From contig QANZ01017464.1 of assembly GCA_003254925.1 (NCBI GenBank), positions 1 to 64,000 on the forward strand: 64,000 nucleotides of DNA, read 5' to 3'. Below are positions 47,931 to 59,293 of this stretch, one piece after another (the first letter of the stretch is position 1; each line of letters opens with the position of its first letter). Under the pieces are notes generated by a model that saw nothing but the letters and a program-made list of their open reading frames with translations, did no database searches and was not told the origin of the DNA. Source of the stretch: Chamaecrista fasciculata. Lineage: Eukaryota; Streptophyta; Magnoliopsida; Fabales; Fabaceae. Position numbers and translations under genes: made by a program.

Positions 47931-49493
47931 TCATGGATTATATGGTGTGGGAATCAAACACAGGTCGTTTTTCCTTCTAATGTTTCCTTGAAAACTTTCA
48001 GTCATATCTAAGTCCTCTGGTTTCATGTTGTCTGGGAGTTGCCAGTCAAAGTGGTAGAGTAAGCATGCCAGAGTAAACTCAATACTAGCTAAACCAAATG
48101 ACATCCCTGCGCACATTCTTCTTCCTGCCCCAAAAGGGATGAACTCAAAGTTAGTCCCTTTGAAATCAACAGAATTTTCATGAAACCTTTCTGGTATGAA
48201 GCTTTCAGCATCACACCAATACTCTGGATCTCTTCCTAGTGCCCATACATTAATCATGACATTAGTCTTCTTTGGTATATCATATCCACCAATTTTGCAG
48301 TCTTCCCTGCATTCTCTTGGGATCAACAAAGGAGCAGGTGGATGTAGCCTCAAGGTTTCTTTAATCACTGACTTTAAGTAAAAAAGTTCCTCTACATCAT
48401 TGTCATAAATTGTTCTCTTTTCCCTTAAAGCTCCTCTTATTTCAGCTTGTGCTTTCTCCCTTACTCTTGGGTTTCTCATCATCTCTGACATTGCCCAATC
48501 TATTGTTGATACTGAATTGTCTACTGGTCTATTTTGAGGACCAAATTATATGTTTACATAATTGCATGTAGATATACTAACCATAATTACAGCTTTGATG
48601 TTATCGTCTGTGATTGGGATGTGAAGTTCGCCACTTTGTTGGACTCGTAACAGAACATCCACAAGGTCTTCCTTCTCTGATTCTCCCATACCTTGTTCTG
48701 ATTTCATCTTCTTCTTCTTCTCTTTATGCTCATTGATAATCTTCTCAAAGATCTTGTCTTGTTTCTGAAGAAGCTTATTCAACTTAGCTTCCATCCGAGT
48801 TATGAGATGAAGAGGCTTCAGAGATGGGAACAAATCGGCCAGATCAAATCCTACAATTGCTACTGTTTCTTTGACCAAAGCTATCATCTCATCCCTTTCA
48901 GTTTTCCTACCAAAAGCAGCCCTGCATATAATGGAACTCACCAAAGGGAAAATTATAGCAGTAAGGTTGAGTGATGAACCTGCAGACTCATGAATTGATT
49001 CAATGACCTTGGTGACCTCATCTTCTCGAATGAAGGAAAAAGATTGAACCCTCTTGGGACTTAGAAGCTCAAGATTGCAAATTTTCCTCATTTGCCTCCA
49101 GTAATCTCCATATGGGGCAAAACCAATATCTGTTGAGCCATAGCCCAAGATTTTTGTAGGCAGAAGTTCAGGCCTCTGTGCAAAATTAAGATCATGGGTT
49201 TTCAAGATCTCCTTAGCAATCTCACGGGATGACACAACCACTGTAGAAATTTCACCCAATTGAAGGTGCATAAGGGGTCCATGTTTAAGGGCTAGTTTAT
49301 GCATAGCATGGTGTGGAAATGAACCTGCCTTTGCTAGTTGATAAAGATTCCCTATCAGAGGAAGCTTCCATGGCCCTGGGGGTAGTTTTGGGATCGAACT
49401 CTCACTCTGCAAATTTCGCTTCAAGTTCTTTGCAAGCCAAAGAAGTGAGATGAGGAAGAGAGCGATGAAGAAGACTGAAGATTGGAATTCCAT
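47931..49493 (-). pseudogene. Cytochrome P450, CYP71D-like, locus E (I-helix start deleted)
   Basis: Exon 1 (49493-48582) is intact: 304 codons, MEFQSS start, hinge [12 protein letters not shown]-helix YWRQMRK. It ends at ATG|GTTAGT. Exon 2 resumes only at about 48524 with DNSVSTIDWAM and then reads normally to 47931, with ETLR, PERF and [10 protein letters not shown]. Only about 57 bases lie between, where other members have at least 300-500. The deletion removed most of the intron, its acceptor and the first residues of exon 2 (DMFAAGT), including the oxygen-activating AGTDT motif. Reading through meets a TAA within 13 codons. A functional enzyme is not possible. Closest relative: G. A Pack-MULE sits in its promoter. 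Confidence 0.88.
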
Positions 49494-49748
49494 GTCTTGC
49501 AGTCTGTAGAGTTCGCTTGATGTGAAATATAACTGGATAATTATATAAAGGCCAAAGTCTTATGCTGAGTGTTACAAATTAGTCCCTCAGTTATTTTTTG
49601 TTTTATATTGGTCTCCCAATTATGCAAAATTTAACAAAGTCGGTCCCTCTAACAGTTTTCATCCATTTTTCCGTTAAAAAAAAGATAAAATTTATTTTTA
49701 ACTTCTAAAAGTTTAAATTTTTTGCATTAAGGACCTTTTTATCTATAA

Positions 49749-49968
49749 TAGAACCAATATGTAAGAAAGAAGAAATACATGGGGGGTTTTAGTTTATTTT
49801 ACACAAAAAAAACTTTTTCTCTATCTCGTGTCTCTCTCTTCATCTCCTCCTTTCCACGNTAGAACCAATATGTAAGAAAGAAGAAATACATGGGGGTTTT
49901 AGTTTATTTTACACAAAAAAAAACTTTTTCTCTATCTCGTGTCTCTCTCTTCATCTCCTCCTTTCCAC
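49749..49968. repeat. 110-bp direct repeat joined by a single N (likely assembly artefact)
   Basis: Bases 49749-49858 and 49860-49968 are the same sequence apart from homopolymer length (six or five G; eight or nine A), separated by the N at 49859. Same pattern as at 31718. It is probably one sequence in reality. Confidence 0.83.
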
Positions 49969-50100
49969 GCCACTGTCCCCACCGTAGCTCCTCTGCTCGC
50001 CGTCGAATTCGACACTGGCCAGAACCCAGAGTTCAACGACCCCAACGATAACCACATCGGAATCGACCTCAACCTCGTTGATGGTAGAGATCTGAGGTAA
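49969..50100 (+). pseudogene. Captured fragment of an L-type lectin domain (middle part)
   Basis: The plus-strand frame reads LLAVEFDTGQNPEFNDPNDN then HIGIDLNLV, the metal-binding and central beta-strand region of legume-type lectin domains, as in L-type lectin receptor kinases. It ends at a TAA (50098-50100). It directly follows the left inverted repeat of the Pack-MULE and lacks the rest of the domain. Confidence 0.82.
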
Positions 50101-50586
50101 AATGGAGAAGACGAAGGAAATGGGGAAGGAAGAAATGTTGGAGGAATTGGAAGAGGGTTTCATGGAGATCGTAATTGGGTAGAAAGATCGTAATTTCCTC
50201 TTCGCTCTTAATTCATTGAGGTTTTTGAGGTTCTTCTTTGCTGCTACCTTTTTTATTTTTCTTCTTTACTGCTATCTTCAAGATCCACCACAATATTGAT
50301 CGGTATGCTTGTTTGGGGTAGGTTGAATCGTGGTGATTGAGAATTGGGGTTGTAGATAAAATAAATCGCTTGTTTTTTTTATTTGGGGGTTAAAATTGAA
50401 TCACTGCTCTGTTTCACTGGACATTGTACCTAATGGAAGGGGTTGTTGAATTATGCTAGTTGTAATTTTTGAATTGAACTTGTGTATAACTTTTATGATC
50501 TTTTGAATTATGTTTTCTGGTTGTGGGTGTTCTGTGTCGTTGAAAAATAGGCTGCCATACTGTTACACACAATGATACAATTATAC

Positions 50587-50755
50587 AAACTTTTGCGATG
50601 ACGGAGTGGTCGATGCGTGCGTCGTTGATGAGAGTGAGATTGGTGCCATTGACGACGCCGGCGAAGGAACTAAAGAGGAAGTCGAGTGCAGAGATTGGAG
50701 AAACGAACAAGACGAAGAAGAAGAAGAGAGAGGGGAAGAGTGAGATAAGCTCCCA
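50587..50755 (-). pseudogene. Captured fragment of an L-type lectin gene (signal peptide and domain start)
   Basis: The minus-strand frame reads a hydrophobic leader (LFFFFVLFVSPISA) and then LDFLFSSFAGVVNGTNLTLI and NDARIDHSVI, the typical N-terminus of an L-type lectin receptor kinase. It lies next to the right inverted repeat, in the opposite orientation to the fragment at 49969. Both probably come from one parent gene. Confidence 0.72.
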
Positions 50756-51150
50756 TAACGGCGAGTTTCGTTGCCGTCGCCGTCACCGTTACCGTCTCCG
50801 GCGCCGGCGAGAGGTTGAAGGAGGTGATGAAGAGAGAGACACGAGAAAGAGAAAAATTTTTTGGTGTTTTTTTGCGTAAAATAAACTAAAACCCTCATGT
50901 ATTTCTTTTTTCTTACATTTTGGTTCTATTATAGAGAAAAAGGTCCTTAATGCAAAAAAATTTAAACTTTTAGGAGTTAAAAATCAATTTTATCTTTTTT
51001 TTAACGGAAAAATGGATGGAAACTGTTAAAGGGACTTTGTCAAATTTTGCATAACTGGGGGACCAATATGAAACGAAAAATAACTGGGGGACCAATTTGG
51101 AACACTGAGCATAACTGGAGGACCAAAATAGAATTTTGGCCTTATATAAA

Positions 51151-52054
51151 ATAATGAAGGGGTTGAAGGAGCGAGCAATTCAAGCAGATGTAGAATAGGG
51201 TAATATAACGTTGTACTCGATCATCGCTTTTGTTTGACCTTATGGTTTTTATAGTCCAGTTTAATCTTAACTTATTGGGCTTCTTGTGATTGGGATTCGA
51301 CGTGGCCACCGTAGCGTAGATAAGAAGTTGAAAATTTATATGGAAAGTCATTAGTATACAAAATTGATAGTAACTGATATTAGTCACTTCAGACTGATCA
51401 GGTTACAGTCAGTTTTTTTGACGTACATATATTTTTTTTTAATTGTTGGGCTCAACACAAAAAAGAATAAATTAACACATACTTTTGGATGGATTGAACT
51501 GAAACTGGCCAAACAAAGAACAAGTCAAGAATCGATTGAACCTGGCAAAACTACAGAGAATTGGTTGAACCAGTATAATTATTTTTCCTTTACATATGGG
51601 TTAAAAATTTGATAATGTTAATGGTTAAATTTGATGGGGATGACATTAATATTGATAAATATTATGAAAATTAAATATACTTATGGTAGTTTATGTTTTT
51701 TTTTTTGGCCAAATATGATAGATTATGTTAATTTATGATCTGTGCACCATGTGATCAGGTGTTTACATTAAAATTCTATCTCTATGGAATTCCAATAACC
51801 TTCGGAAGACAGCAATCAAATCACCAAGATGGACAATGATATAAGACAAATTCCAAACAAACTTGCTTCGAGTACATGCCATAATTAGAGGCTCAGGAAT
51901 CATGGCTCTAAATATAAATGGTAATGATCTCAATGTATATACTATATACATTCCTTCCCGAACCCAGAAGGAAAATGAAACAAATAAGATCAAGGGAGAA
52001 AGTACATGGATCTGGTATCCCTTTTTAAGGACATATGTTGGAATTAACTTGAAG
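51151..52054. other. Intergenic region between the Pack-MULE and P450 F
   Basis: The first 300 bases are the displaced upstream region of locus E: GAAGGGGTTGAAGGAGCGAGC resembles 53776 upstream of F. They also match 62580-62860 at the right end of the window. No gene is recognised. Confidence 0.5.
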
Positions 52055-53704
52055 TCATGGATTATAAAGAGTGGAAATCAAATACAGATTGTTCTTCCTT
52101 CCAACAGTAGCTCCAAAATTTTCAGTCATATCCATGTCCTCTGCTCTCATTCCATTGGGAAGTTCCCAATCAAAGTGGTAAAGTAAGCATACCAGAGGAA
52201 GCTCAACACTGGCTAAACCAAATGACATTCCTGGACACATTCTTCTTCCTGCCCCAAAAGGGATGTACTCAAAGTTTGTGCCTTTGAAATCAACATCAGT
52301 GTCATGAAACCTCTCTGGTATGAAGCTCTCAGCATCATCCCAATATCTTGGATCTCTTCCAAGTGCCCATGCATTAACCATGACTTTAGTCTTCTTTGGT
52401 ATATCATATCCACCAATTTTGCAGTCTTCCCTGCATTCTCTTGGCAGCAACAAAGGAACAGATGGGTGAAGCCTCAGTGTTTCTTTGATCACTAACTTTA
52501 TGTAACTTAATTGCTCTAGGTCAGTCTCATGGATTGTCTTCTTTCCCTTGAAAGCTGCTCTTATTTCAGCTTGTGCTCTCTCCCTTACTCTTGGGTTTCT
52601 CATCAGCTCTGACATAGCCCATTCCAATGCTGTTGCTGATGTATCAAGTCCAGCACCAAATATCTCCTACATAAAATCCAAGTTGGAAAAACTTGCTGAT
52701 CAGTATATTCATGAAAAAGAGAACAACAAGAACATTGCAGTACAGAAAAACTCATGGTATTGATTTTACAACACACTTATTTTACTGACCAAAACCACAG
52801 CTTTGATGTTATCATCTGTGATTGGGATGTTAAGGTCACCACTTTATTGGACTCTCAACAGAACATCCACAAGATTCTCCTTTTCTGACTCCCCCTGGTC
52901 TTCTTTAGATTTCATCTTATCTTTCACATGACCCTCATTGAGTGTCTTTTCTAAAATCTTGTCCATCTTCTTAAGCATCTTCTTCAATTTGGCTTCTGTC
53001 CGAGTTATGAGATGAATAGGTTTAAAAGAAGGAAACAAATCAACCACATCAAACCCTCCAGTCACTTCTATTGATTTCTTTATCAAAGATATCATTTCAT
53101 CTTCATCTTCAGTTTTCTTACCACATACTGCTCTGCTAACAACGGCAATCACCAAAGAGAAAATTTTGACAGTAAGGTTGATGGGTGAACCTGCAGATAT
53201 CAGAATTGTTTCTATGAGCTTTGTGACCTCTTCTTCTCTAACAAAGGAGAAAGATTGCACTCGCTTGGCACTTAGAAGCTCAAGTGTGCATATTTTCCTC
53301 ATTTGTCTCCAATACTCTCCATAGGGAGCAAAAGCAATCTCTGTTGACCCATAGCCTAGAATTTTAGGACAGAGAAGATCTGGCCTATTTGCAAAAGTAA
53401 GATCATGTGTTTTCATGATTTCCTTGGCCATCTCAGCAGATGACACAACTACTGCAGAAATCTCACCTAATTGTATGTGCATGAGAGGTCCATATTTGAG
53501 AGCTAGTTCTCTCAAAGCATGGTGTGGGAGAGATCCTGATTTTGCTAGCTGATGAAGATTCCCTATCAGAGGCATCTTCCATGGCCCTGGGGGTAGTTTA
53601 TGGATCGAAGTCTTACTCTTGAATTGCTTGTAGTTCTTTGCAGCCCAAATCGGTAAGAAGAGGAGGAAGAGAGTGATGAAGAAGAAGGTTGAATTGAATT
53701 CCAT
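52055..53704 (-). pseudogene. Cytochrome P450, CYP71D-like, locus F (single nonsense codon)
   Basis: Exon 1 is 53704-52790 and exon 2 is 52666-52055 (acceptor TGTAG|GAGATA). The only clear defect is a TAA at 52844-52846, in the place of a CAA (Gln) conserved in relatives (VLLRVQQSG), 287 codons into exon 1. After it the frame continues normally (SGDLNIPITDDNIKAVV) into a good donor and a complete exon 2: I-helix [24 protein letters not shown], ending TLYNP. Without that codon it would be about 508 aa. The donor is GTCAGT rather than GTTAGT, and the I-helix has Leu where others have Thr (AGLDTS), though the key Thr remains. Its closest relatives are E and G. Confidence 0.85.
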
Positions 53705-53876
53705 AACATGTAGAATAGTGCCGAAGAGTGTTGGAAACTGATGTTTTTGACTTCACAACTTCATGATTACATAAAATAATGAAGGGTTTGGACTTTGGAG
53801 GAGCAACCAACGAAAGCAGATGTAGAAAATGACAAATTTAAGGTCGAACATTCAAATTTATCTCAAGTATGCCTTT

Positions 53877-54620
53877 GAAGTTCTATATTGGTTTTAAATA
53901 TTTTCATTTAATTTTATTTTAGTCCTAAAGTATTGAATATAGTCATATATATATATATATGTCTCTTATTTCAAGTTTGAATGTGAGGATGTGTTTTTTC
54001 TTTCGATTACTTTCTCTACCTAGCTGAAGCAGTCAACAAACAAGGAAAAAAAAAAGACAAACAAGGTCAAATATAATTGGTTCCCGAGAGTAGACTACTC
54101 ATTTCACAATCAAACGAGTGAAGTTGGTTATATCTCTATCTTTTTAAATTTAAATGCAACGAATTCAGAGCTACAGTTTACTCTTAATGATTTCTTTTTC
54201 TGTCCAAACGGAATTGTAAACAAATAAAGTCAAATCAGATTCGAAAGTGAGTTTGAGACTTAAAAGTAAAAGTTTATGACAAATTAGTCTCAAACTCACT
54301 TTTGAGATCAATTTGACTTCTTTTTTGACACATCTAAATGGACAAAAAAAAGAGAATTCATTAAGAGAAATCATAGTTCTGAATTCATCGCTTTCGAATT
54401 TAAAACAAGAAAAATATGATCAACTTTGAATATTTGACCTTATTTGTTGACGATCTTAATTGGAAAAAGAAAGTAATAATTATCTAAAGCAATACATAGT
54501 TATAAACTCATCACATTTGAACTTGAAAAGTGAGAGTATGGGATATATTTAGTAATTTGGGATCAAAATGAAACTAAATAAAAATATTTATGACCAACAA
54601 AATAAACTTAATTAAAGCCA
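53877..54620. mobile_element. MULE-like inverted-repeat element, related to 5585-6125
   Basis: The left arm (AAATATTTTCATTTAATTTT and on) is mirrored by the right end near 54600. The interior has the same sub-terminal motifs (CAACGAATTCAGAGCTACAG, TCTATCTTTTTAAATTTAAA) as the elements at 5585 and 6294. A smaller inverted pair around 54240-54310 may be a hairpin core. Exact ends uncertain. Confidence 0.5.
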
Positions 54621-55654
54621 TCCATTTAGTATTAATTTAAACGTTCCCTTGTAGTTGGGGTTTTTTTCATGAATTTCATGATCTGTCCCAAAAAAAAAAA
54701 CATTCCACCTAAATAAAAAAGAGATTCTGATGCCTAATCCGAAGCTTGGTGCCTTCTGGGCTGGGCTTGTCAGTTTTGGACTTCGTTCATCAGCTGGTCT
54801 TGGTTTTGTAGAGAGAAAGAGAGAAAAATAAAAGTTGTCTAACTCTGTTTTTTTTTTTCTGTTTTTTCATGACTCTAGTGTGATTTTTTTTGGGCCAAAA
54901 CTAATGTGATTTTGTTTTTTGTGATTCATAAATAAAAAAAAACGTTTTATGTGATTCTAATGTGATTCATGAGTCATAACTAACGTGATTAGTTATTAAA
55001 AAGACATTCAGTATGTGTTTTTATATTATTGGTGAATTTAGATTTAAAAAGTATAATGTTGAAAATTAGAAGAAACATATAAATTAGTCCTTAAAATTTT
55101 AGTTTATAATCTTCAATCTCTGAAAATCATAAAACTAATATATTTAAATCATTTTGTCATTACAAATTATTCCCTATAATTTGGTTTAAAGGACTAAGTT
55201 ATATTGTCTCTAATTTTTAAAGACTAAAATTTATAAATTAAATTTTTTAAGATTAAGTATTCAACTCGTGTATTTTTTTTTTTCAAAGGAGCTAAATTAT
55301 TTGTGTACTCTAAAAATTAAAGAAGTAATTATCAATAACAAATGACATTAGCATAAAATTGAAATATTAAAAGATAAAGGGATTAAAATAATTACATAGG
55401 TTGCTTTCCTCCTTGGAAGGAAAACAAAAGACATAAGGTAGGGTCAAACTAGAGACCCAGCACACTATTTAGAAGAGTGAAGAGTGTATAATAGAACTAT
55501 GAATCTATGATGAAGTCATGGATTATGGGACATATATGATGAACTATACATGAATTTCCTCGAAATTAAAATTTTCTAAACTTTTTAAAGTTGACTGATT
55601 ATTGAGTGGACCATGGTTCAAATAATACAAGATAAAATAATGATAAAAAAAATT

Positions 55655-55945
55655 AGGGTAAGTTACACTTTGGTATCCTGTAGTTTGGTCATATTTCACT
55701 TTGATACCATGTGGTTTAAAAAGTGACACTTTAGTACCCTGTGGTATTCTCCGTTAATATTTTGGTACCATTTTGGAGCTATTTTGTAATTTTAACCATA
55801 AATTTTTTTTCAAAAATTACATATTAACCCTCAATATTTTTAGAAAATTACAAACAGATCTCTGAATTATACATATTATCTAAGGACTAAAATGAAAAAT
55901 ATAAAAAAAAATTTGGGACTGTTTTGAAATTTTATCTTCTATCTT
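55655..55945. mobile_element. Single arm of a GGGTAARTTACACTTTGGTA-type element
   Basis: About 290 bases match the left arm of the element at 60020 (TTTGGTACC, CTCCGTTAA and AATTTTAACCATA blocks in the same order). No partner arm is seen, so this is a truncated copy. Confidence 0.6.
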
Positions 55946-56232
55946 ATATTTTTCAATAATTATGTTTTGAGTGTGTATTCATTTATAATAATATCATTGA
56001 TGAAAATCAACTCTCTCTCTCTCTGTCTCTCTATATATAAAGCTCTGTCACTGTATGAAACTGACGTTACGTGACTTACAAGTTACAACCTTGTTGTGAT
56101 AATATAGAATTTCATGATTGAGTTATTATATTCTACCCTTAAGTGGAGGACCCGCGACGAAGGGATTAGTCACTGTTCTCGACGGTGGATACCATTAAAA
56201 AAAAAAAAATAAAATAATACTTACAATGCTGA

Positions 56233-56276
56233 CACGTGGGCAGGGGTGGTTGTTGTTGTTAACTTGTTATATATAG
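56233..56276 (+). promoter_or_regulatory. G-box and TATA-like box of P450 G
   Basis: A CACGTG G-box (56233-56238, context GACACGTGGG) lies about 30 bases upstream of TATATATAG (56268-56276), which is about 63 bases before the ATG. G-boxes of this form are bound by bZIP and bHLH factors and often respond to ABA or jasmonate; the response here is inference. Confidence 0.5.
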
Positions 56277-56338
56277 ATATAGACATAGATTATCAAGTTA
56301 TATTTGAGATCAAGTGAACTCTACACTATAATAAAGAC

Positions 56339-58422
56339 ATGGAATTCGAATCTTCCTTCGTCTTCTTCGTTCTGTTCCTCATCTCATTGCTTTGGGTTGC
56401 AAAGCGAAATTTGCAGAGTCCGAGTTCGATCCCAAAACTACCACCAGGGCCATGGAAGCTTCCTTTCATAGGGAATCTTCATCAGTTAGCAATGGGAGGT
56501 TCAGATACACACCATGTTATGCGAAAACTAGCCCACAAATATGGACCCCTTATGCACCTTCAATTGGGTGAAATGGCTACAGTGGTTGTGTCATCTCGTG
56601 AGATGGCTAAGGAGTTCCTCAAAACTTATGAACTTAATTTTGCAGAGAGACCTTCTCTGCTTCCTCCCAGAGCCATGGGGTATGGCCTTGCAGATATTAG
56701 TTTCTCTCGATATGGAGATTACTGGAAGCAAATCAGGAAAATATGCAATCATGAGCTTCTAAGTCCCAAGATGGTTCAGTCTTTGTCCTTCATTCGAGAA
56801 GATGAGACCAGAAAGGTCATTGAATTAGCTCATGAGTCTGCAGGTTCACTACTCAATCTTACTGATTTACTTTATCCTTTGGTGAGTTCCATTATATGCA
56901 GGGCCGTGTTTGGTAGGACAACTGAAAGGCAGGAGATGGCTACTTTGCTTAAACAAGTCATTGAAATTGCGGGATTTGATGTGTGTGATTTGTTCCCATC
57001 CTACAAGCTTCTTCATCTCATAACTCGGAAGGAAGCTAAGTTTGACAAGTTGCATCAGTGGGAAGACAAGATCTTGGAAAAGATTCTCAATGACCATAAA
57101 CAGAAGAAGAAGATGAAATCAAAACAAGGAGGCACGCCAGAGTCAGAGTCAGAGAAGGAAAACCTTGTGGATGTTCTGTTACGACTCCAACAAAGTGGCG
57201 ACCTTGCTATTCCAATCACAGACAATAACATCAAAGCTATCATTATGGTTAGTATGTACGTCTACATGCAATTAACAAGTATATATAGGCCAAATTGTAA
57301 GTTTGGTCCCATATCTTTTGCTCAGTTTCCAATTTGGTCATATATATCTTTTTTTTTGTTGCACTTTTGGTCCCATAACTTTGGGTCAGGTTCCAATTTG
57401 ATCTCGTATCTTTTTTTTGTTGTATATTTGGTCCTATATCTTTGAGTTAATTGCAAAATTGGTCTTATATCTTTGGGTCAGGTTTAGAAGTGATCCTATA
57501 TCTTTACAAAATGATTAACTAATGGTTGATCCTTTTGCAAAGATATGAGACTAATTATTTAACTTGACTAAAAGATGTGGGACCTTTTGCAAAGATATAG
57601 GATTAAAATTGCAAGAAAAAAAAGATACAAGACCAAATTGAGAAGTGAGCAAAAGATATGAGACCAAATTTGCACTTTGGCCTTAATTATATATAGACTA
57701 AACATACATAATAAGATCATAGAAAAGTTAACCATTCTATACTTGTAATGAATATTATCTATCTCCAAATGAAATGTTTGTAACATGGATTATGCGCGCA
57801 GGAGATGTTTGCTGCTGGAACTGATACTACAGCATCAACAACAGAATGGGCTATGGCAGAGATGATGAAAAACCCAACAGTAAGGGAGAAAGCACAAGCT
57901 GAAATAAGAGGAGCTTTCAAGGGAAAGAAAACAATTTGTGAGAAGGATATGGAAGCAGAGGAACTTTCTTACTTGAAGTCAGTGATTAAAGAAACCCTGA
58001 GGCTACATCCACCTGTTCCTTTGTTGATCCCAAGACAATGCAGGGAAGCCTGCAGAATTGGTGGATATGATATACCAAAGAATACTGTTGTCTTTGTTAA
58101 TTTATGGGGACTAGGAAGAGATCCAGAGTATTGGCATAATGCTGAAAGCTTCATACCAGAAAGGTTTCATGAAAATAATTCTGTTGATTTCAAAGGGGCT
58201 AACTTTGAGTTCATCCCTTTTGGGTCAGGAAGAAGAATGTGTGCAGGGATGTCATTTGCTTTAGCTGATATTCAGTTTACTCTGGCATGCTTACTCTACC
58301 ACTTTGACTGGCAACTCCCAGACAACATGAAACCAGAGGAGGTAGATATGACTGAAAGATTTCAAGGAAACATTAATAGGAAAAGCAGCCTGTGTTTGAT
58401 CCCCATACCATATAATCCATGA
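56339..58422 (+). CDS. Cytochrome P450, CYP71D-like, locus G (intact, opposite orientation)
   Basis: Exon 1 is 56339-57247 and exon 2 is 57802-58422 (donor ATG|GTTAGT, acceptor CGCAG|GAGATG), giving 509 aa. Landmarks: anchor MEFESSFVFFVLFLISLLWV, hinge [12 protein letters not shown]-helix YWKQIRK, I-helix AGTDTTAST (308 onward), ETLR (367-370), PERF, heme loop FGSGRRMCAG with Cys450. The heme loop has Ser and Ala where A and C have Ala and Pro. It is the only array member on the plus strand. The intron carries an inverted-repeat element. Closest relative: E. Substrate unknown. Confidence 0.93.
57288..57682. mobile_element. MULE-like inverted-repeat element in the intron of P450 G
   Basis: 395 bp starting GGCCAAATTGTAAGTTTGG and ending with the complement of GGCCAAAGTGCAAATTTGG. 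It is packed with TTTGGTCCCATATCTTT-type repeats. Flanks are both TATATATA-like, but a clean 9-bp duplication is not visible. It fills most of the 554-bp intron. Confidence 0.7.
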
Positions 58423-59293
58423 CCTCATGCTTGTTAATTCCACAATAATATATAGGCACGTGACTTCTGTTAGTCAGTTTGAAATTCTGTTGCAGTTTGT
58501 TGTATTTCGTTTCCCTCCTTCCTTTGTATAAATATCTTGTATTCTCCTTAATTTTGTGTATTTTATAGATGCTTCTACTATGTGTTAATATTTTATACCC
58601 GCCTTTGAGTAAAAGATTGAATAAATGTTGTAAAATAGCATGAGACACCTGGTAAAATTTTAACTCTCAGATTTGATGGATGGTTGATATTTTTAAACAG
58701 CAGAAATCGCAGAGAAAAAATTATGGAAGAAGATCCATTGCCTAAAAACACTCGAGAAAGTGTATAGATAGTTAGATACATACAAGTCAAACAAAAATTC
58801 ATGCAATGATTGAGTTTTTATATTCTACTTTTGCTTCAATGGGTTGCTCCATCCAACATTAAAAAAAAAAAAAAGAGTAGGATTTGAACCCGCACCATTT
58901 GGTTAAGGGAACCAATGAGGAACCATTATGCCACACTCATGTAGTTATGTAATAGGATACTTCTTTTGGGAAGAATACAAGGAATCTAGGATATTTGTTG
59001 AAAAATAATAAATGAACCTTGAAATATATAAAAATAAAAATGTTTAAATAATTAGTATTAAATGTTATGTCTATTTTATTTAAAGACTAAAATACTTATA
59101 TTTTTAATTTAAACTTCAAAATTATATTTTTAAAAAAATATAATTAATATATGTAAAAATATATTTTAATTTTATAAAATTTAATTAATTAAAAGAGTTT
59201 GACAATATATTAAAAAAAATTACACATAAATCACTTTATTTTTCTAATTTAAAATTTTCAAAATTTGTGATTCTATCTAAATCTTAAAAAATA
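58423..59293. other. 3' flank of P450 G and intergenic DNA
   Basis: The first about 150 bases are probably 3' UTR. A tRNA-like minus-strand stretch at 58862-58945 is listed separately. The rest is AT-rich with no recognisable gene. Confidence 0.45.
58862..58945 (-). mobile_element. tRNA-like fragment, probably SINE-derived
   Basis: On the minus strand: an A-box-like TGTGGCATAATGG, a B box GGTTCGAATCC, then a T-rich run. The T-stem pairs imperfectly and no acceptor stem is found, so a working tRNA is unlikely. Confidence 0.5.

Larger units (their letters stand above)
49541..51150. mobile_element. Pack-MULE with L-type lectin gene fragments, in the promoter of P450 E
   Basis: The body is 49550-51141, with a perfect 9-bp target duplication TTATATAAA at 49541-49549 and 51142-51150. 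Terminal inverted repeats of about 300 bp start GGCCAAAGTC on the left and GGCCAAAATT on the right, and continue with TTGGTCC-type blocks. No transposase. The interior holds two pieces of an L-type lectin gene (49969-50100 plus strand and about 50587-50755 minus strand). The left arm also contains the N-joined duplication 49749-49968, so the true length is probably about 1.48 kb. It inserted about 50 bases upstream of the ATG of locus E. Confidence 0.87.
53705..56338. other. Intergenic region between P450 F and P450 G (divergent promoters)
   Basis: F and G face away from each other, so this region should hold both promoters. It contains a MULE-like inverted-repeat element (about 53877-54620), a half element (55655-55945) and a CT microsatellite near 56010. 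No gene is recognised. Confidence 0.5.

Noticed and set aside
58862..58945. Possible functional tRNA gene
   Set aside because: A and B boxes are present, but the T-stem mispairs and no acceptor stem or clear anticodon arm is found; more likely SINE-derived.
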